From Sphingobacterium sp. UBA5670 (GTDB lineage Bacteria; Bacteroidota; Bacteroidia; Sphingobacteriales; Sphingobacteriaceae): a stretch of DNA of 64,000 nucleotides. Position 1 is the stretch's first letter; the number at the start of each line of letters is the position of its first letter. The notes beneath the pieces were generated by a model, which was not told the DNA's origin, ran no database searches, and worked only from the letters and a program-made list of their open reading frames with translations. The position numbers and the translations under genes were made by a program. Of the stretch, positions 1-8,589 are shown one piece after another. The stretch covers positions 282,020-346,019 of the forward strand of contig NZ_DIIM01000002.1 of NCBI RefSeq assembly GCF_002420705.1. Direction: 5' to 3'.

Positions 1-2135
1 AAACCCGCAATGTACATATAAAGATCTCTCAAGCTCTGCATATTTTTTAGTGTTTGAATAAAACCTTGTACATGATCAAGACCAAAACTAAGCCAGGCTG
101 CAGCCACTGTCACTAACAAGTTTTTAATTGTTTTGTTGATATATAGTGCTTTAACGCGTTGATAATCTTGTTCTTCGTCAAAAGGTATTTTGATCTCTTC
201 TACGAGATTCACTCCCTTGCTCAGCGCAAGGTTCCAGCGTTGCTTGAGATCCGCTCGATTGGCTGCAAATTCAAGCATTTCAGCGTTTTTCTTTGAGATT
301 TCCCCAACGTTGTTTATATTTTCGGGTAGATCAAAACGATCGATACCGTTCTCGATTTCAGGTTCTTGACGAAGTGAGACGCCGACAAAGCTCTTAAACC
401 GTCGTTTTAATAATTTAAGGTCATCTCCACCCGTGACTGAGGTTGGATCAGCGCACACCAAATGCCATATGTTTGCCGTTTTGTTCGTATTACCTCGTTG
501 AGCTCTAATCGCCCTTCCCCGCATTTGGTTGGAAAGTACAAATGAGCCTACAAAACTCGCTAGAATCAGTGAATTGATTGCCGGAGCATCCCAGCCTTCG
601 CCCAACAAAGACTTGGTTCCCACTAAGATTTCGATTTCTCCCGCCTGAAATAGCTGGGTGACAATGTGAACAATATTATGTTGAAGCCCCTCTGTCTGGT
701 TTATTGAAAGGTAATTAGGATCAAAAGGAACAGGGCTGGCGTAGGTGTCATATACACCGTATTTGGCTGAAGTGGTTTTAAATGCTGGATAACTGTCGGC
801 TGGAATAATAATTATTGAACCTGTAAGGACTCCGATTTTCTTGTTGTTGTTATTTTCGCGTCTTAATTTTTCGAAAATAGGGATAACACCTATTTTGTTC
901 AATTCAAGGTCATTGAGCGTGCTGTTAACATAAAATTCTTTCCGTATGAAGTCCGAGAGGATAACCAAGCGTAAAGCTCTGCCTAATTTGTCGTATTCAA
1001 AATCCACAATCGACTTGATGGATTCCATTTTACTGATACTTGACGTTAAATATTGCCGGATACGACTATTTTGGGAAAAGTTCACTTGTTTTTTTTCAAG
1101 CGCACCATATCGTTGTAATCTGTTTGTCAACATATTTCGATGCTCTTCAAACGCATTGAAATGTACCTTTTCCCGATGCAGGTAAAAATCAAGTAGAATT
1201 TCGATCCATTCATAATCCAGATCAGGTATTTTGAAATCTTTGCCACCAATGATCTCCATATGGAGATCAGGAATGGAAATTTGGTTGGCATGTAGAAAAA
1301 TTAAGCAAGCCGAGTAAAATTTTAGGTTATTATATACCCATTCTAGATCAGCAGTCGGGTCCAGCCATATCGGATGTTTTTGGATCGCCTGGAGCACGAT
1401 TTCGTCCTTGCTTATTTCTATATACAGCTTATGCATGTTTTCTCTGTAATCTTTAATAAACTGTGTTTCCTTTTGGCTCGGGGAGTTGAAATAAATATAA
1501 TCCTGATGTGGACATAGATCCCCTTCAATGATAAGCTCGGGGACTGAAATTTCTGCATCTATGGGTCCATTGAGATCCATGTAGCGCTGCCACTCTGTTG
1601 GAGTGACATCATAGGGCGGGGTAGCGGTCAAGCCGACAACTATGGGCTTCAGTTTTTTCTTGATATTTATTAACGTATGCCACCATTCATTTTTAAGATG
1701 ATGGGCCTCATCGACGACGATTGTACCAATTTTTTGTAATTGCAATCCACGTAGAATTCGGTCAAGGCTTGAATCATTCCTCGTGACATCCTGATCATTG
1801 CATGCAGCATGCAGTCCCTGATAGGTCACTACCGTCATAAATTTGGGATTTCGGATATCTTTAGATATCCAGTCGGGGACGGTATCTGTTTGAAGAAAAA
1901 GTTCACAGAACCGTTGTATCCATTGGTTACGGATCGCGCGTGTCGGTGCAAGAATTAGCGTTGGTTTATTGATGCGGATCGCAACTTCAAGCCCTAAAAC
2001 GGTTTTACCAGAGCCGGGAGGAGCCACCACATGTAAATGTCCATCCTTCAGGTGCGCTTGTAATTCTTCCAGCACGCGAAGTTGGTACTTCCGCCATGAA
2101 TATTTGAACTTAATTGCTTTTGGGTATTCAGTCAA
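1..2135 (-). CDS. DEAD/DEAH-box helicase family protein (partial, C-terminus beyond window)
   Basis: Superfamily 2 helicase related to the type III restriction (Res) ATPase fold. Reading the minus strand from 2135, the protein shows Walker A APPGSGKT (about 2000-2025), the DEAH box VVDEAHHL (about 1712), motif III GLTATPP, and motifs V/VI TKSLLGEGWDAP and NQMRGRAIR (about 510-620). The frame is open to base 1, so the C-terminus is missing; the last part read contains a hydrophobic stretch (LLVTVAAAWLSFGL). An in-frame TAA lies at about 2159 and there is no ATG before the conserved region. The best start is TTG at 2135, preceded by no clear ribosome binding site. Substrate and role are unknown; a defence or nucleic-acid remodelling role is only possible. 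Confidence 0.8.
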   Translation of the reverse strand, partial: MTEYPKAIKFKYSWRKYQLRVLEELQAHLKDGHLHVVAPPGSGKTVLGLEVAIRINKPTLILAPTRAIRNQWIQRFCELFLQTDTVPDWISKDIRNPKFMTVVTYQGLHAACNDQDVTRNDSSLDRILRGLQLQKIGTIVVDEAHHLKNEWWHTLINIKKKLKPIVVGLTATPPYDVTPTEWQRYMDLNGPIDAEISVPELIIEGDLCPHQDYIYFNSPSQKETQFIKDYRENMHKLYIEISKDEIVLQAIQKHPIWLDPTADLEWVYNNLKFYSACLIFLHANQISIPDLHMEIIGGKDFKIPDLDYEWIEILLDFYLHREKVHFNAFEEHRNMLTNRLQRYGALEKKQVNFSQNSRIRQYLTSSISKMESIKSIVDFEYDKLGRALRLVILSDFIRKEFYVNSTLNDLELNKIGVIPIFEKLRRENNNNKKIGVLTGSIIIIPADSYPAFKTTSAKYGVYDTYASPVPFDPNYLSINQTEGLQHNIVHIVTQLFQAGEIEILVGTKSLLGEGWDAPAINSLILASFVGSFVLSNQMRGRAIRAQRGNTNKTANIWHLVCADPTSVTGGDDLKLLKRRFKSFVGVSLRQEPEIENGIDRFDLPENINNVGEISKKNAEMLEFAANRADLKQRWNLALSKGVNLVEEIKIPFDEEQDYQRVKALYINKTIKNLLVTVAAAWLSFGLDHVQGFIQTLKNMQSLRDLYMYIAG

Positions 2136-2667
2136 TAGATTAGAACAATTTAAATTTTATTCCAGATTACAGCACAATATAATAATTTTGGCTACAATTA
2201 CTATTCGTCACCAAAGAATTTTAGATTAGTTTCTATTTCTCACAAATAGCACTGGCTACAATAGTCTATTATTTCTTTTTAGTTAAGTATTAAGCGAGGA
2301 GCTTAGTGTAAAAAATAGACATTTTTATAGGTGATCTAGTACGCTCTAAGTACGTTTAAAGCACTGTCATAGCACTAAAACCTTGTATCGACTTAGTACT
2401 ATATCCGTGCTATATCCGTGCTTCATCTGTGCTTTATCTATGCTTTATCCGTAGGGCATACAAAAAGGGGAGGATTTTAACTGGTTCATTTGTATGAGTT
2501 GTTAATTTAAAGTTAATGTTAAGCAAGCTGAAAGTTTGGCATGAGATTATTACTATTCGCTTATTGAATTGCAGAGTAATTATTATTCGCCGGGACAGAC
2601 TTTATATTCGTACATTATTTCTGGAGGATAAGGTAGTACCTTTGTAGAAACGGCTGAAGGAGTTTTA
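2136..2667. other. Spacer with tandem repeat, no gene seen
   Basis: All frames are broken by stops. The only structure I see is the 11-bp tandem repeat listed separately. The spacer separates the minus-strand helicase from two plus-strand membrane-protein genes. Confidence 0.6.
2400..2454. repeat. Five-copy 11-bp tandem repeat
   Basis: Five consecutive 11-bp units can be read directly: tatatccgtgc twice, then ttcatctgtgc, tttatctatgc and tttatccgtag. The array decays from left to right. Scattered gcac/agcact words continue leftwards to about 2360. The unit length is close to one helical turn, so it could be a set of phased protein sites, or a genome-wide extragenic repeat. Confidence 0.8.
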
Positions 2668-3072
2668 ATGGATATAATAGCGGTGTTCTCGATCATTTTG
2701 TTAGTAGGAATTGTTATTCTAATTATTGGAACCGTTTTGATGTTGTTATCATCAACTATCGCCTTCGTCTGTAGAAATAAGGTTTCGAAGGGACGGATGA
2801 ATACCGTTCTGTACATAAGTACCTGTATAATGGAGCTAGGTTTATTGATGTTTCTTTTGACACTTGCCGGCTTGAGTCTCTTTATCGTAACAGAGGCCAT
2901 CATCAAAGGTGCTTACCGCTTGAGATTTAGCAGAACTGGGGGGGAGACGACAATATTATGGGAGAGTCAGCCTATACGGTTTGCTTTTCAGACAGTAACA
3001 TTTATAGGCTTTTCCGTCTTTTTGATATTTTTTTCGATAAAAAAAGTTCGATCGTTAAAATGTATGCGTTAA
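2668..3072 (+). CDS. Hypothetical membrane protein
   Basis: A 134-residue protein with three hydrophobic segments (about residues 3-33, 52-75 and 106-124) and a basic C-terminal tail (KKVRSLKCMR). I do not recognise the family. It lies 60 bp upstream of another small membrane protein on the same strand, so the two may be co-transcribed. An antisense ORF overlaps it but lacks protein-like features. Confidence 0.55.
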   Translation: MDIIAVFSIILLVGIVILIIGTVLMLLSSTIAFVCRNKVSKGRMNTVLYISTCIMELGLLMFLLTLAGLSLFIVTEAIIKGAYRLRFSRTGGETTILWESQPIRFAFQTVTFIGFSVFLIFFSIKKVRSLKCMR

Positions 3073-3132
3073 GAACGGAAATTATAAGCATAGAAAACAT
3101 AGAATAGCAACAATTGTAAAAGATCAAATTAA

Positions 3133-3591
3133 ATGAGAAAAATTATATTTAGATTCTGGCTGGTTAATATACTGCTAAGTGTATTGCTATTTACCGTATA
3201 TCGAGTGATCATTGCACAGACCGATACAGAATCTACAGGTTTTTTGGAGAGTATTATTGTTATTTTGGATATTGTGGTCAATCTGGGTTTCTCCACGGTC
3301 TATCTTGCAGCAATGGTTTTGTGTTCTTTACTGCCTTTTTTTAATCATATTGAAAAGGTTAGGAATAATAAAGTATTGTCATTGTTGACTTTCGCGGGAA
3401 TACCAGCTCTTTGTTTGGTCTTACTGATCGTTTACATTTTGGTTGGTATGTATAAATATAACATGATTCTTGATCCGCAAATAATGCTGTTGATCTTTTC
3501 AATCATTTATGTTTCCTGTACAATCTTAGAATTTGTGGTATTCAGAAAAATAATAGAAAAACAGAGCGTCCATATGAATGTTCAGAAATGA
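3133..3591 (+). CDS. Hypothetical membrane protein
   Basis: A 152-residue protein with four predicted hydrophobic spans (about residues 7-27, 42-66, 85-107 and 117-137) and charged ends, starting MRKIIFRFWL. The family is not recognised. It follows the preceding membrane-protein gene and converges with the DNA glycosylase gene, with about 40 bp between the stops. The pairing of two small membrane proteins suggests a shared function that cannot be named from sequence. Confidence 0.6.
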   Translation: MRKIIFRFWLVNILLSVLLFTVYRVIIAQTDTESTGFLESIIVILDIVVNLGFSTVYLAAMVLCSLLPFFNHIEKVRNNKVLSLLTFAGIPALCLVLLIVYILVGMYKYNMILDPQIMLLIFSIIYVSCTILEFVVFRKIIEKQSVHMNVQK

Positions 3592-3630
3592 TACACTATC
3601 TTTCGTCTGCCTATTTATTTAATTACAGGT

Positions 3631-4230
3631 TTATCCTTTTTTTGAATACCTATTGTTCTTTACAAAAAAGCGTAATGGTAGCATGGCGTGTTCCTGAGCA
3701 TAAGCAATACCTATCCGCGGGCCCTTTCCAATCTCCGAAGGGCTATATTTCAATCCTTGATCTTCAACCCAAATTTTATCACCCGTCAGTAAGACGTCGT
3801 TAAACGAAGAATCAATTCCTAAAGCTTTCGCCGTGGACCCTGGACCATTCGAAAAAGAAGGTTTTTCTGGAGGTACCGGCCTTCGCAATGCCATCACATC
3901 CATACCAACCAGTGGTTCAATACTTCTAATTAAAACGCATTGCGGATCCTCTGCAACTGATGTGACAATATTCAAAAGATGGTGAATTCCATAACATAAA
4001 TATACATAGGCTACACCGCCTTCCCGATACATTGGTTCAGTCCTTGATGTTCTTTTGCCGTTAAAAGCATGCGATGCTTTATCCGGAACTCCAAAGTAAG
4101 CCTCGGTTTCAACAATTCGGCCCGCTGTAACCAGTCCATCTTTTTGCGTATAGAGAACCTTACCTAACAGATCTTCTGCTAGAAATAGGACATCCGTGTT
4201 CTGATAATATGACTGAAGCAGTTTGCTCAT
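3631..4230 (-). CDS. 3-methyladenine DNA glycosylase (AAG/MPG family)
   Basis: Base-excision repair enzyme that removes alkylated purines such as 3-methyladenine and hypoxanthine. The 199-residue length is normal for the bacterial family. The catalytic ETEAY motif sits at residues 41-45, followed by the family signatures SHAFNGKRTSRTEPMY and YVYLCYGIHHLLNIVT, and NGPGSTAKALGI further on. Start MSKLLQSYYQ fits the family. It stands alone, convergent with the upstream membrane-protein gene. In this family the Glu of ETEAY activates the water that attacks the glycosidic bond. Confidence 0.93.
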   Translation of the reverse strand: MSKLLQSYYQNTDVLFLAEDLLGKVLYTQKDGLVTAGRIVETEAYFGVPDKASHAFNGKRTSRTEPMYREGGVAYVYLCYGIHHLLNIVTSVAEDPQCVLIRSIEPLVGMDVMALRRPVPPEKPSFSNGPGSTAKALGIDSSFNDVLLTGDKIWVEDQGLKYSPSEIGKGPRIGIAYAQEHAMLPLRFFVKNNRYSKKG

Positions 4231-4360
4231 ATTTTGTACTTTATTATTTAGATAACATACAGCACATTTTTTTGATGTGTGTATACATCAGTTTTCACAT
4301 TCACTTTTTCTCCCATTTCAAACAATATAATTCTAAGCCATTTAAAAAACCTACTAAAGT

Positions 4361-5233
4361 CTATTTTAAAAAATTATTTAAGAACCCTAAAATGGTTTTT
4401 GTCTGTTTCATAACACTGACATGGCTTTGTCCTGGGATAATTGCTAGTTGAGATTTCGGCATTTGCCCAAAGTCACCAGCCACTGCACCACCCAATAGTT
4501 GATAAGTTTTAGCCAGTTCGATTTTATCTAAACCGTCATTGTCTCCGGCGACTATCAAGACAGGGGCAGATATTTTGGCAATATTTGCGTCTCCCAGGTC
4601 AAATGGGCGTTGTGCCAACGAGATCATCTGCTCCAAAAATTTCGTCCACTTTGTTTTGTCTGGGGCAACAGCATTATAAGCTTGCTGCATTGGACTATTG
4701 TCAAATAATTCTGGTTTCATGCCCTTGAATGCATTGTTAATTTCTGACATCCATCCAGCACTTTTATAGGTGGCAGAAATAATGACCAATTCATTTAACC
4801 GCTTCGGATACTGAATGGCAAATTGGTAGGCTATAGCACCACCAAAGCTATATCCGAGCAAAGTTGCATTTTCGATTTTCAGATAATCCATTACGCTAGC
4901 CACATCTTTTGCGAGCACTGCATGGTCAAATTTTCTGTCGGAAAATGGCGAATGGCCGTGTCCCTGCAATTCGATGGCTATAACTTTTCTGTTTTTGGCT
5001 AATTCAGGTATTAGCTGACCCCAGTTTGAACCGATGGTCATAAAAGCACCATGCAATAGAACAATTGGTTTACCCTTGCCATAAACTTCATAGTATACTT
5101 TGGTACCATTCAAGGGCACTAAACCTTTGTTAGAAGGTTCGATCTTTTGGCCATGTGATTGCATTACAGTTGTCATTAGGATGATAAATAATAGTGATTT
5201 AAAAACATTGCTGGTTTTGATAAGATTTTTCAT
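4361..5233 (-). CDS. Secreted alpha/beta hydrolase
   Basis: A 290-residue alpha/beta-fold hydrolase with an N-terminal signal sequence (hydrophobic LLFIILMTTV, probable cleavage near SHGQ). The oxyanion-hole motif HGAF is at residues 61-64 and the nucleophile elbow GYSFGG has Ser at about residue 129. The acid is probably in VAGDND and the catalytic His in GQSHVS near the C-terminus. It resembles periplasmic esterase or epoxide-hydrolase-like enzymes; the substrate is unknown. Its only close neighbours are unrelated genes, so context does not help. Confidence 0.85.
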   Translation of the reverse strand: MKNLIKTSNVFKSLLFIILMTTVMQSHGQKIEPSNKGLVPLNGTKVYYEVYGKGKPIVLLHGAFMTIGSNWGQLIPELAKNRKVIAIELQGHGHSPFSDRKFDHAVLAKDVASVMDYLKIENATLLGYSFGGAIAYQFAIQYPKRLNELVIISATYKSAGWMSEINNAFKGMKPELFDNSPMQQAYNAVAPDKTKWTKFLEQMISLAQRPFDLGDANIAKISAPVLIVAGDNDGLDKIELAKTYQLLGGAVAGDFGQMPKSQLAIIPGQSHVSVMKQTKTILGFLNNFLK

Positions 5234-5404
5234 AATTGATTTATATAAGTTTTACATGACAAAGATGCGAACGATTCTCAAGAAAGATCTTGTGTAAATA
5301 CGACAACTTAAGGGGTTGATTGCGCAAAAAACGTTTCCATGCCGCTTGATATGGGGGCAGGTTAAGTCGAAGAAAGGGCACGTAAGTGTGGATGGAGCAA
5401 ACAG

Positions 5405-5444
5405 AACAGACAAGGGTCAATTAATACGTTGACCCTTGTCTGTT
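5405..5444 (-). terminator. Long perfect hairpin, probable terminator
   Basis: A perfect 16-bp stem (5405-5420 pairing with 5429-5444) with an 8-base loop, five bases beyond the stop of the DUF4142 gene. There is no strong T-run on the minus strand, so termination is inferred from position and stem strength. Confidence 0.7.
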
Positions 5445-5448
5445 ATTA

Positions 5449-6045
5449 TTATTTCAACTTATCTTTAACACTTTTTGCATGTTCAAGATGGCTTCTGAGG
5501 GTCGGCAATGTTTTATCTACAAATGCTTTGAGGTCGGCATCTTTAAGGTTTTTACTCGCGTCCTCAAATAGCTTGATATCTTTTTCGTGGTCTTTGACCA
5601 TATCTTCGATATAAGACTTATCGAAGTCGCCGGGAGACTTTTTGGATAATTCATCCCTTAATTTTTGCTCTTCGGTACCTAAGGTGGCTGGCAAAGTTAT
5701 ATTTTTCGCTTTTGCAAGGGTGGCTAATTCATCATTTGCTGCGGAATGATCTTTCACCATCATTTCGCCAAAAGCCTTTACATCTGCATGCTGTCCTTTT
5801 TGCTGTGCCAGTTTTCCCAGTTCTACTTCGGCCATTCCCCCGTTCGCTGCTTCAGTAACAAACTTTGCATCATCTTCATTGACAGCAACAGGTGTTGTCG
5901 CCATGTCGTTATCATCGATATTTTCTGGTTCTTTTGCTTCATTGATACTGTCCGCAGTTTTTTTGCTGTCATTATTTGCATTGCCGCAACTTTGGACCGC
6001 GGCGATGGAAAATGCAATTGTTAGGGTCAAAAATATTCTTTTCAT
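5449..6045 (-). CDS. DUF4142 domain lipoprotein
   Basis: An exported 198-residue protein starting MKRIFLTLTI. A lipobox ending in Cys (AVQSCGN) predicts a lipoprotein, followed by an acidic low-complexity linker and then the DUF4142 helical bundle (AELGKLAQQKG-type start, MVKDHSAANDEL, DMVKDHEKDIKLFE). DUF4142 proteins are ferritin-like in fold and common in Bacteroidota; their function is not established. I chose the inner ATG at 6045 because the longer frame adds 18 residues with no signal-peptide character. Confidence 0.85.
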   Translation of the reverse strand: MKRIFLTLTIAFSIAAVQSCGNANNDSKKTADSINEAKEPENIDDNDMATTPVAVNEDDAKFVTEAANGGMAEVELGKLAQQKGQHADVKAFGEMMVKDHSAANDELATLAKAKNITLPATLGTEEQKLRDELSKKSPGDFDKSYIEDMVKDHEKDIKLFEDASKNLKDADLKAFVDKTLPTLRSHLEHAKSVKDKLK

Positions 6046-6127
6046 GATTTTATGAGTTTTGATTTCTAGGTAAACAGTAGTCAAAAGAATATCGTTCAAA
6101 AAAAATGATATGATCAGTCCTGCTTTA

Positions 6128-6631
6128 TTAGATTATTGCATGTTTTATCTTTAAAAACTTGATTGTAATACCCATCTGACCAAGGTGGTAAAAGTCGTGA
6201 TGGATTAGTCCTGTCAGAAGATATTTAAGGTTATATGGAAAATTGGGATCGGCATGTTTATACGCTTGTTCAAGGAAGGAATCGTCTTTGTCTTCAAGAA
6301 AGTTGATAATTTGTTGTTGACTGTTCCAGAAGTCTTCCAAAAGCTTTTCCCATCCCTTTATTTTGAGTTCATTATTCGTTCGCCAATTTGCTGCATCGTT
6401 CATTTCAAGTCCCCGTGGATTTCCATGCAGACGACTCATTACCTCTCTACGCCATTCGATGAGATGCGACATCAATTCTGCTACGCTGTGAAGCTCCGGG
6501 ATAGGACGCTCATAGGCAGTTGACTCATTCACACTAACCAATTTTTTTTCAAAATTTTCATCGATCCACAGATCTGTATGCTCTACATCCCGCAGTTGTT
6601 GTATGATTTCTTTAATCAGAATAGTATTCAT
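6128..6631 (-). CDS. DinB-like superfamily protein
   Basis: A 167-residue four-helix-bundle protein of the DinB/YfiT type, a family of putative metal-dependent enzymes that include thiol transferases. The metal-ligand histidines are visible in SHLIEWRRE (about residue 56) and in the C-terminal HHDFYHLGQMG, the typical H...HxxxH pattern. Length and start (MNTILIKEII) are normal. The specific reaction is unknown. It sits between unrelated genes. Confidence 0.85.
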   Translation of the reverse strand: MNTILIKEIIQQLRDVEHTDLWIDENFEKKLVSVNESTAYERPIPELHSVAELMSHLIEWRREVMSRLHGNPRGLEMNDAANWRTNNELKIKGWEKLLEDFWNSQQQIINFLEDKDDSFLEQAYKHADPNFPYNLKYLLTGLIHHDFYHLGQMGITIKFLKIKHAII

Positions 6632-6939
6632 AGTAGTTCAGTTTTAAGAGTAAACCGCTGTGCAGGCTATTTAGTTCAAACTAGTTGGGTGTGTAAAATT
6701 TTATCCTGTGGCTTCTAAACGAAGATGACCTTTCTAAATAGGAAGAACCGGAAATCATGGCGCGAAGAAAATATCTGGAGGCTGTAGAAAAATCATAAGA
6801 CAGCAGGACGTATAACGAACTAGTCTTCTAAAATTTTGATATAAATCACAAACCAAATTGCGAATGCTGCTGTTCGAAGCTAAAAGTTGATCTTTTTTAG
6901 TTAGCAATAAATGTGAAAAAAACCATTTTAGAAAATAGA
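6632..6939. other. Spacer, nothing recognised
   Basis: About 300 bp between the divergent DinB-like and pyrophosphatase genes. It should hold both promoters. I see no convincing ORF, repeat or RNA structure. Confidence 0.5.
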
Positions 6940-7740
6940 ATGAAACATATATTTTGTACGGTTGAAACACCTAAAAAATCGAATGCTAAATACAACTATG
7001 AACCAGAATCTGGCGGATTTGTATTGGCTAAATATTTACCCCTTGGTTCAGTTTTTCCTTATGATTTTGGCTTTATTCCCGGTACGGTAGGAGAGGATGG
7101 AGCCCCCTTAGATGTTATTATTATTTCGGAGCAAGGAACTTTTCCCGGTTGTATATTGAAATGTAAAGTTATTGGAGCAATAAAAGCAGTACAGCAAAGC
7201 AAAGATGGCGTACAGGTCGAAAATGATCGATTTTTGGCTGTGCCGGAAGCTTCATCCATTTTCGGAAATATTCATCGAGTAGCGCAATTGTCCGACACTG
7301 TTCTCGATGAACTTCAACATTTTTTTATTAACTACAACAAACAGGAAGGGAAAGATTTCCAGCCTTTGAAAATATTAAGTGCGAAAGATGCATGCAAGAC
7401 GATAGAAAAAGCTAAAAGTAACTGCCAGCCCATTAAAAAGATTGAAGTTTTTATCCCACTATATGATAAAGAGGGAAATCGATTTTCAGATCACTTATAT
7501 CAGAGTGTCAGCAAACAATTAATTAAGGATTTTGGAGGGATAACAGCCTATACACGTAACCCCGCAGTTGGAATATGGGAAAATAGTGATGGTATGCAAA
7601 TCAAAGACGATCATGTGATTTATGAGATCATGGTTTCTGAAATTGACCATTCTTATTGGAAACAGTTTAAGAAAAAGCTTGAATTGCAATTTGCCCAAAA
7701 AGAATTAATCATTCGACAAAGTGAGATTGGGTTGATATAA
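6940..7740 (+). CDS. Inorganic pyrophosphatase with extra C-terminal domain
   Basis: Residues 1 to about 165 are a soluble family I inorganic pyrophosphatase: YNYEPESGGFVL, LPLGSVFPYDFGFIPGT and GAPLDVIII carry the active-site Lys/Asp/Glu region, and ENDRFLAV follows. It hydrolyses PPi to phosphate. Residues about 168-266 form a second domain (IEVFIPLYDKEGNRF, VYEIMVSEID-type strand) that resembles small stand-alone hypothetical proteins. A GTG at 6913 could extend the protein by nine residues; I prefer the ATG before HIFCTVETPK. The gene is convergent with a receiver-domain gene. Confidence 0.85.
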   Translation: MKHIFCTVETPKKSNAKYNYEPESGGFVLAKYLPLGSVFPYDFGFIPGTVGEDGAPLDVIIISEQGTFPGCILKCKVIGAIKAVQQSKDGVQVENDRFLAVPEASSIFGNIHRVAQLSDTVLDELQHFFINYNKQEGKDFQPLKILSAKDACKTIEKAKSNCQPIKKIEVFIPLYDKEGNRFSDHLYQSVSKQLIKDFGGITAYTRNPAVGIWENSDGMQIKDDHVIYEIMVSEIDHSYWKQFKKKLELQFAQKELIIRQSEIGLI

Positions 7741-7753
7741 GGACAGCATTCAA

Positions 7754-8110
7754 TTAAGAATTCTCTTTTACCACTTCAACCATATGATCAATGTCAAATG
7801 GTTTTTCAATGTAGTCATCCGCTTTACATTCTAATGCCTTTTGAGGCAGGTCATTGGCCGTGGATGTCAATACAGCAGATAAATCTTCTGTATGAGGATC
7901 CTCCTTCAATTCTTTTATTACTTTTGACCCTTTTTTATTCCCCTTAATGTTGTCATCTACAATAACGAGAGCAGGATCGATTTCCTCAATATTGTCAATC
8001 GGAGCAGTAGTCAATGAGGGGACTACCTTGAATCCTTCATCTTCTAAGATCTCTTCCATAACGTCCAGAATATCTTTATTATCCTGAATAAGCACAATTT
8101 TCTTTTTCAC
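7754..8110 (-). CDS. Stand-alone response-regulator receiver domain
   Basis: A 118-residue CheY-like protein without an output domain. The phospho-acceptor Asp is in VIVDDNI (about residues 49-55), the conserved Thr/Ser region in VLTSTAND and the conserved Lys in EKPFD. The N-terminal acid pocket, usually two adjacent acidic residues, reads IQDNKD, so metal binding may be altered. No histidine kinase lies nearby, so the partner is unknown. Confidence 0.88.
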   Translation of the reverse strand: MKKKIVLIQDNKDILDVMEEILEDEGFKVVPSLTTAPIDNIEEIDPALVIVDDNIKGNKKGSKVIKELKEDPHTEDLSAVLTSTANDLPQKALECKADDYIEKPFDIDHMVEVVKENS

Positions 8111-8245
8111 TAGCTGTAATTTTCGACATAAATATACGGAAATGGAAAATGGAAAAATTAACTAATGCAATTGAGAATGGAAAATGTGGAGATTTAATGA
8201 CATCTCCGCATTGGATACTAATTTTTTAAGATAGTTCCTCCATGA

Positions 8246-8425
8246 TTTCCGAAGGTATATGGATTGGCTTCTTATCAGTCGCCAGAGGATGTTATTTTGG
8301 TGCTCATCATTGATTTTAAAGATGACCTTGATACGGAGGAGATCACGATGGCCATTACCCGGATCCGTACAAGTATAAAAAATGAATTTAAATTCACCCA
8401 CTATGTCATCATCCAACCAGAATAA
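8246..8425 (+). pseudogene. Remnant of a cation diffusion facilitator (C-terminal end)
   Basis: A plus-strand frame of 59 codons plus a TAA stop (8423-8425) reads PKVYGLASYQSPEDVILVL, then IIDFKDDLDTEEITMAITRI, and ends HYVIIQPE. This matches the cytoplasmic C-terminal domain of cation diffusion facilitator metal-efflux proteins. There is an in-frame TGA at 8243, and no membrane domain can be found upstream in any frame, so this is a truncated relic. The minus-strand ORF covering the same region is its shadow. Confidence 0.6.
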
Positions 8426-8589
8426 ATAGTATAGTTGTGATTTGACTATATAAATTACGATTTTGCTCCGCCTACCCATTTCTGCTCCTGCATTAGGAAC
8501 AGTAGTTCTTCCTGAAAATAATAAAATTGGTACTAGAATAACAATGGAAAGACGTAAGTTTGTGTATCACCAATATTAAATTTAAGGTT

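Noticed and set aside
2583..2906. Minus-strand ORF of 107 codons
   Set aside because: Antisense to a better supported membrane-protein gene whose hydrophobic pattern fits real transmembrane segments.
8162..8479. Minus-strand ORF of 105 codons
   Set aside because: It is the antisense shadow of the cation-diffusion-facilitator relic on the plus strand, has no family features and an odd composition.
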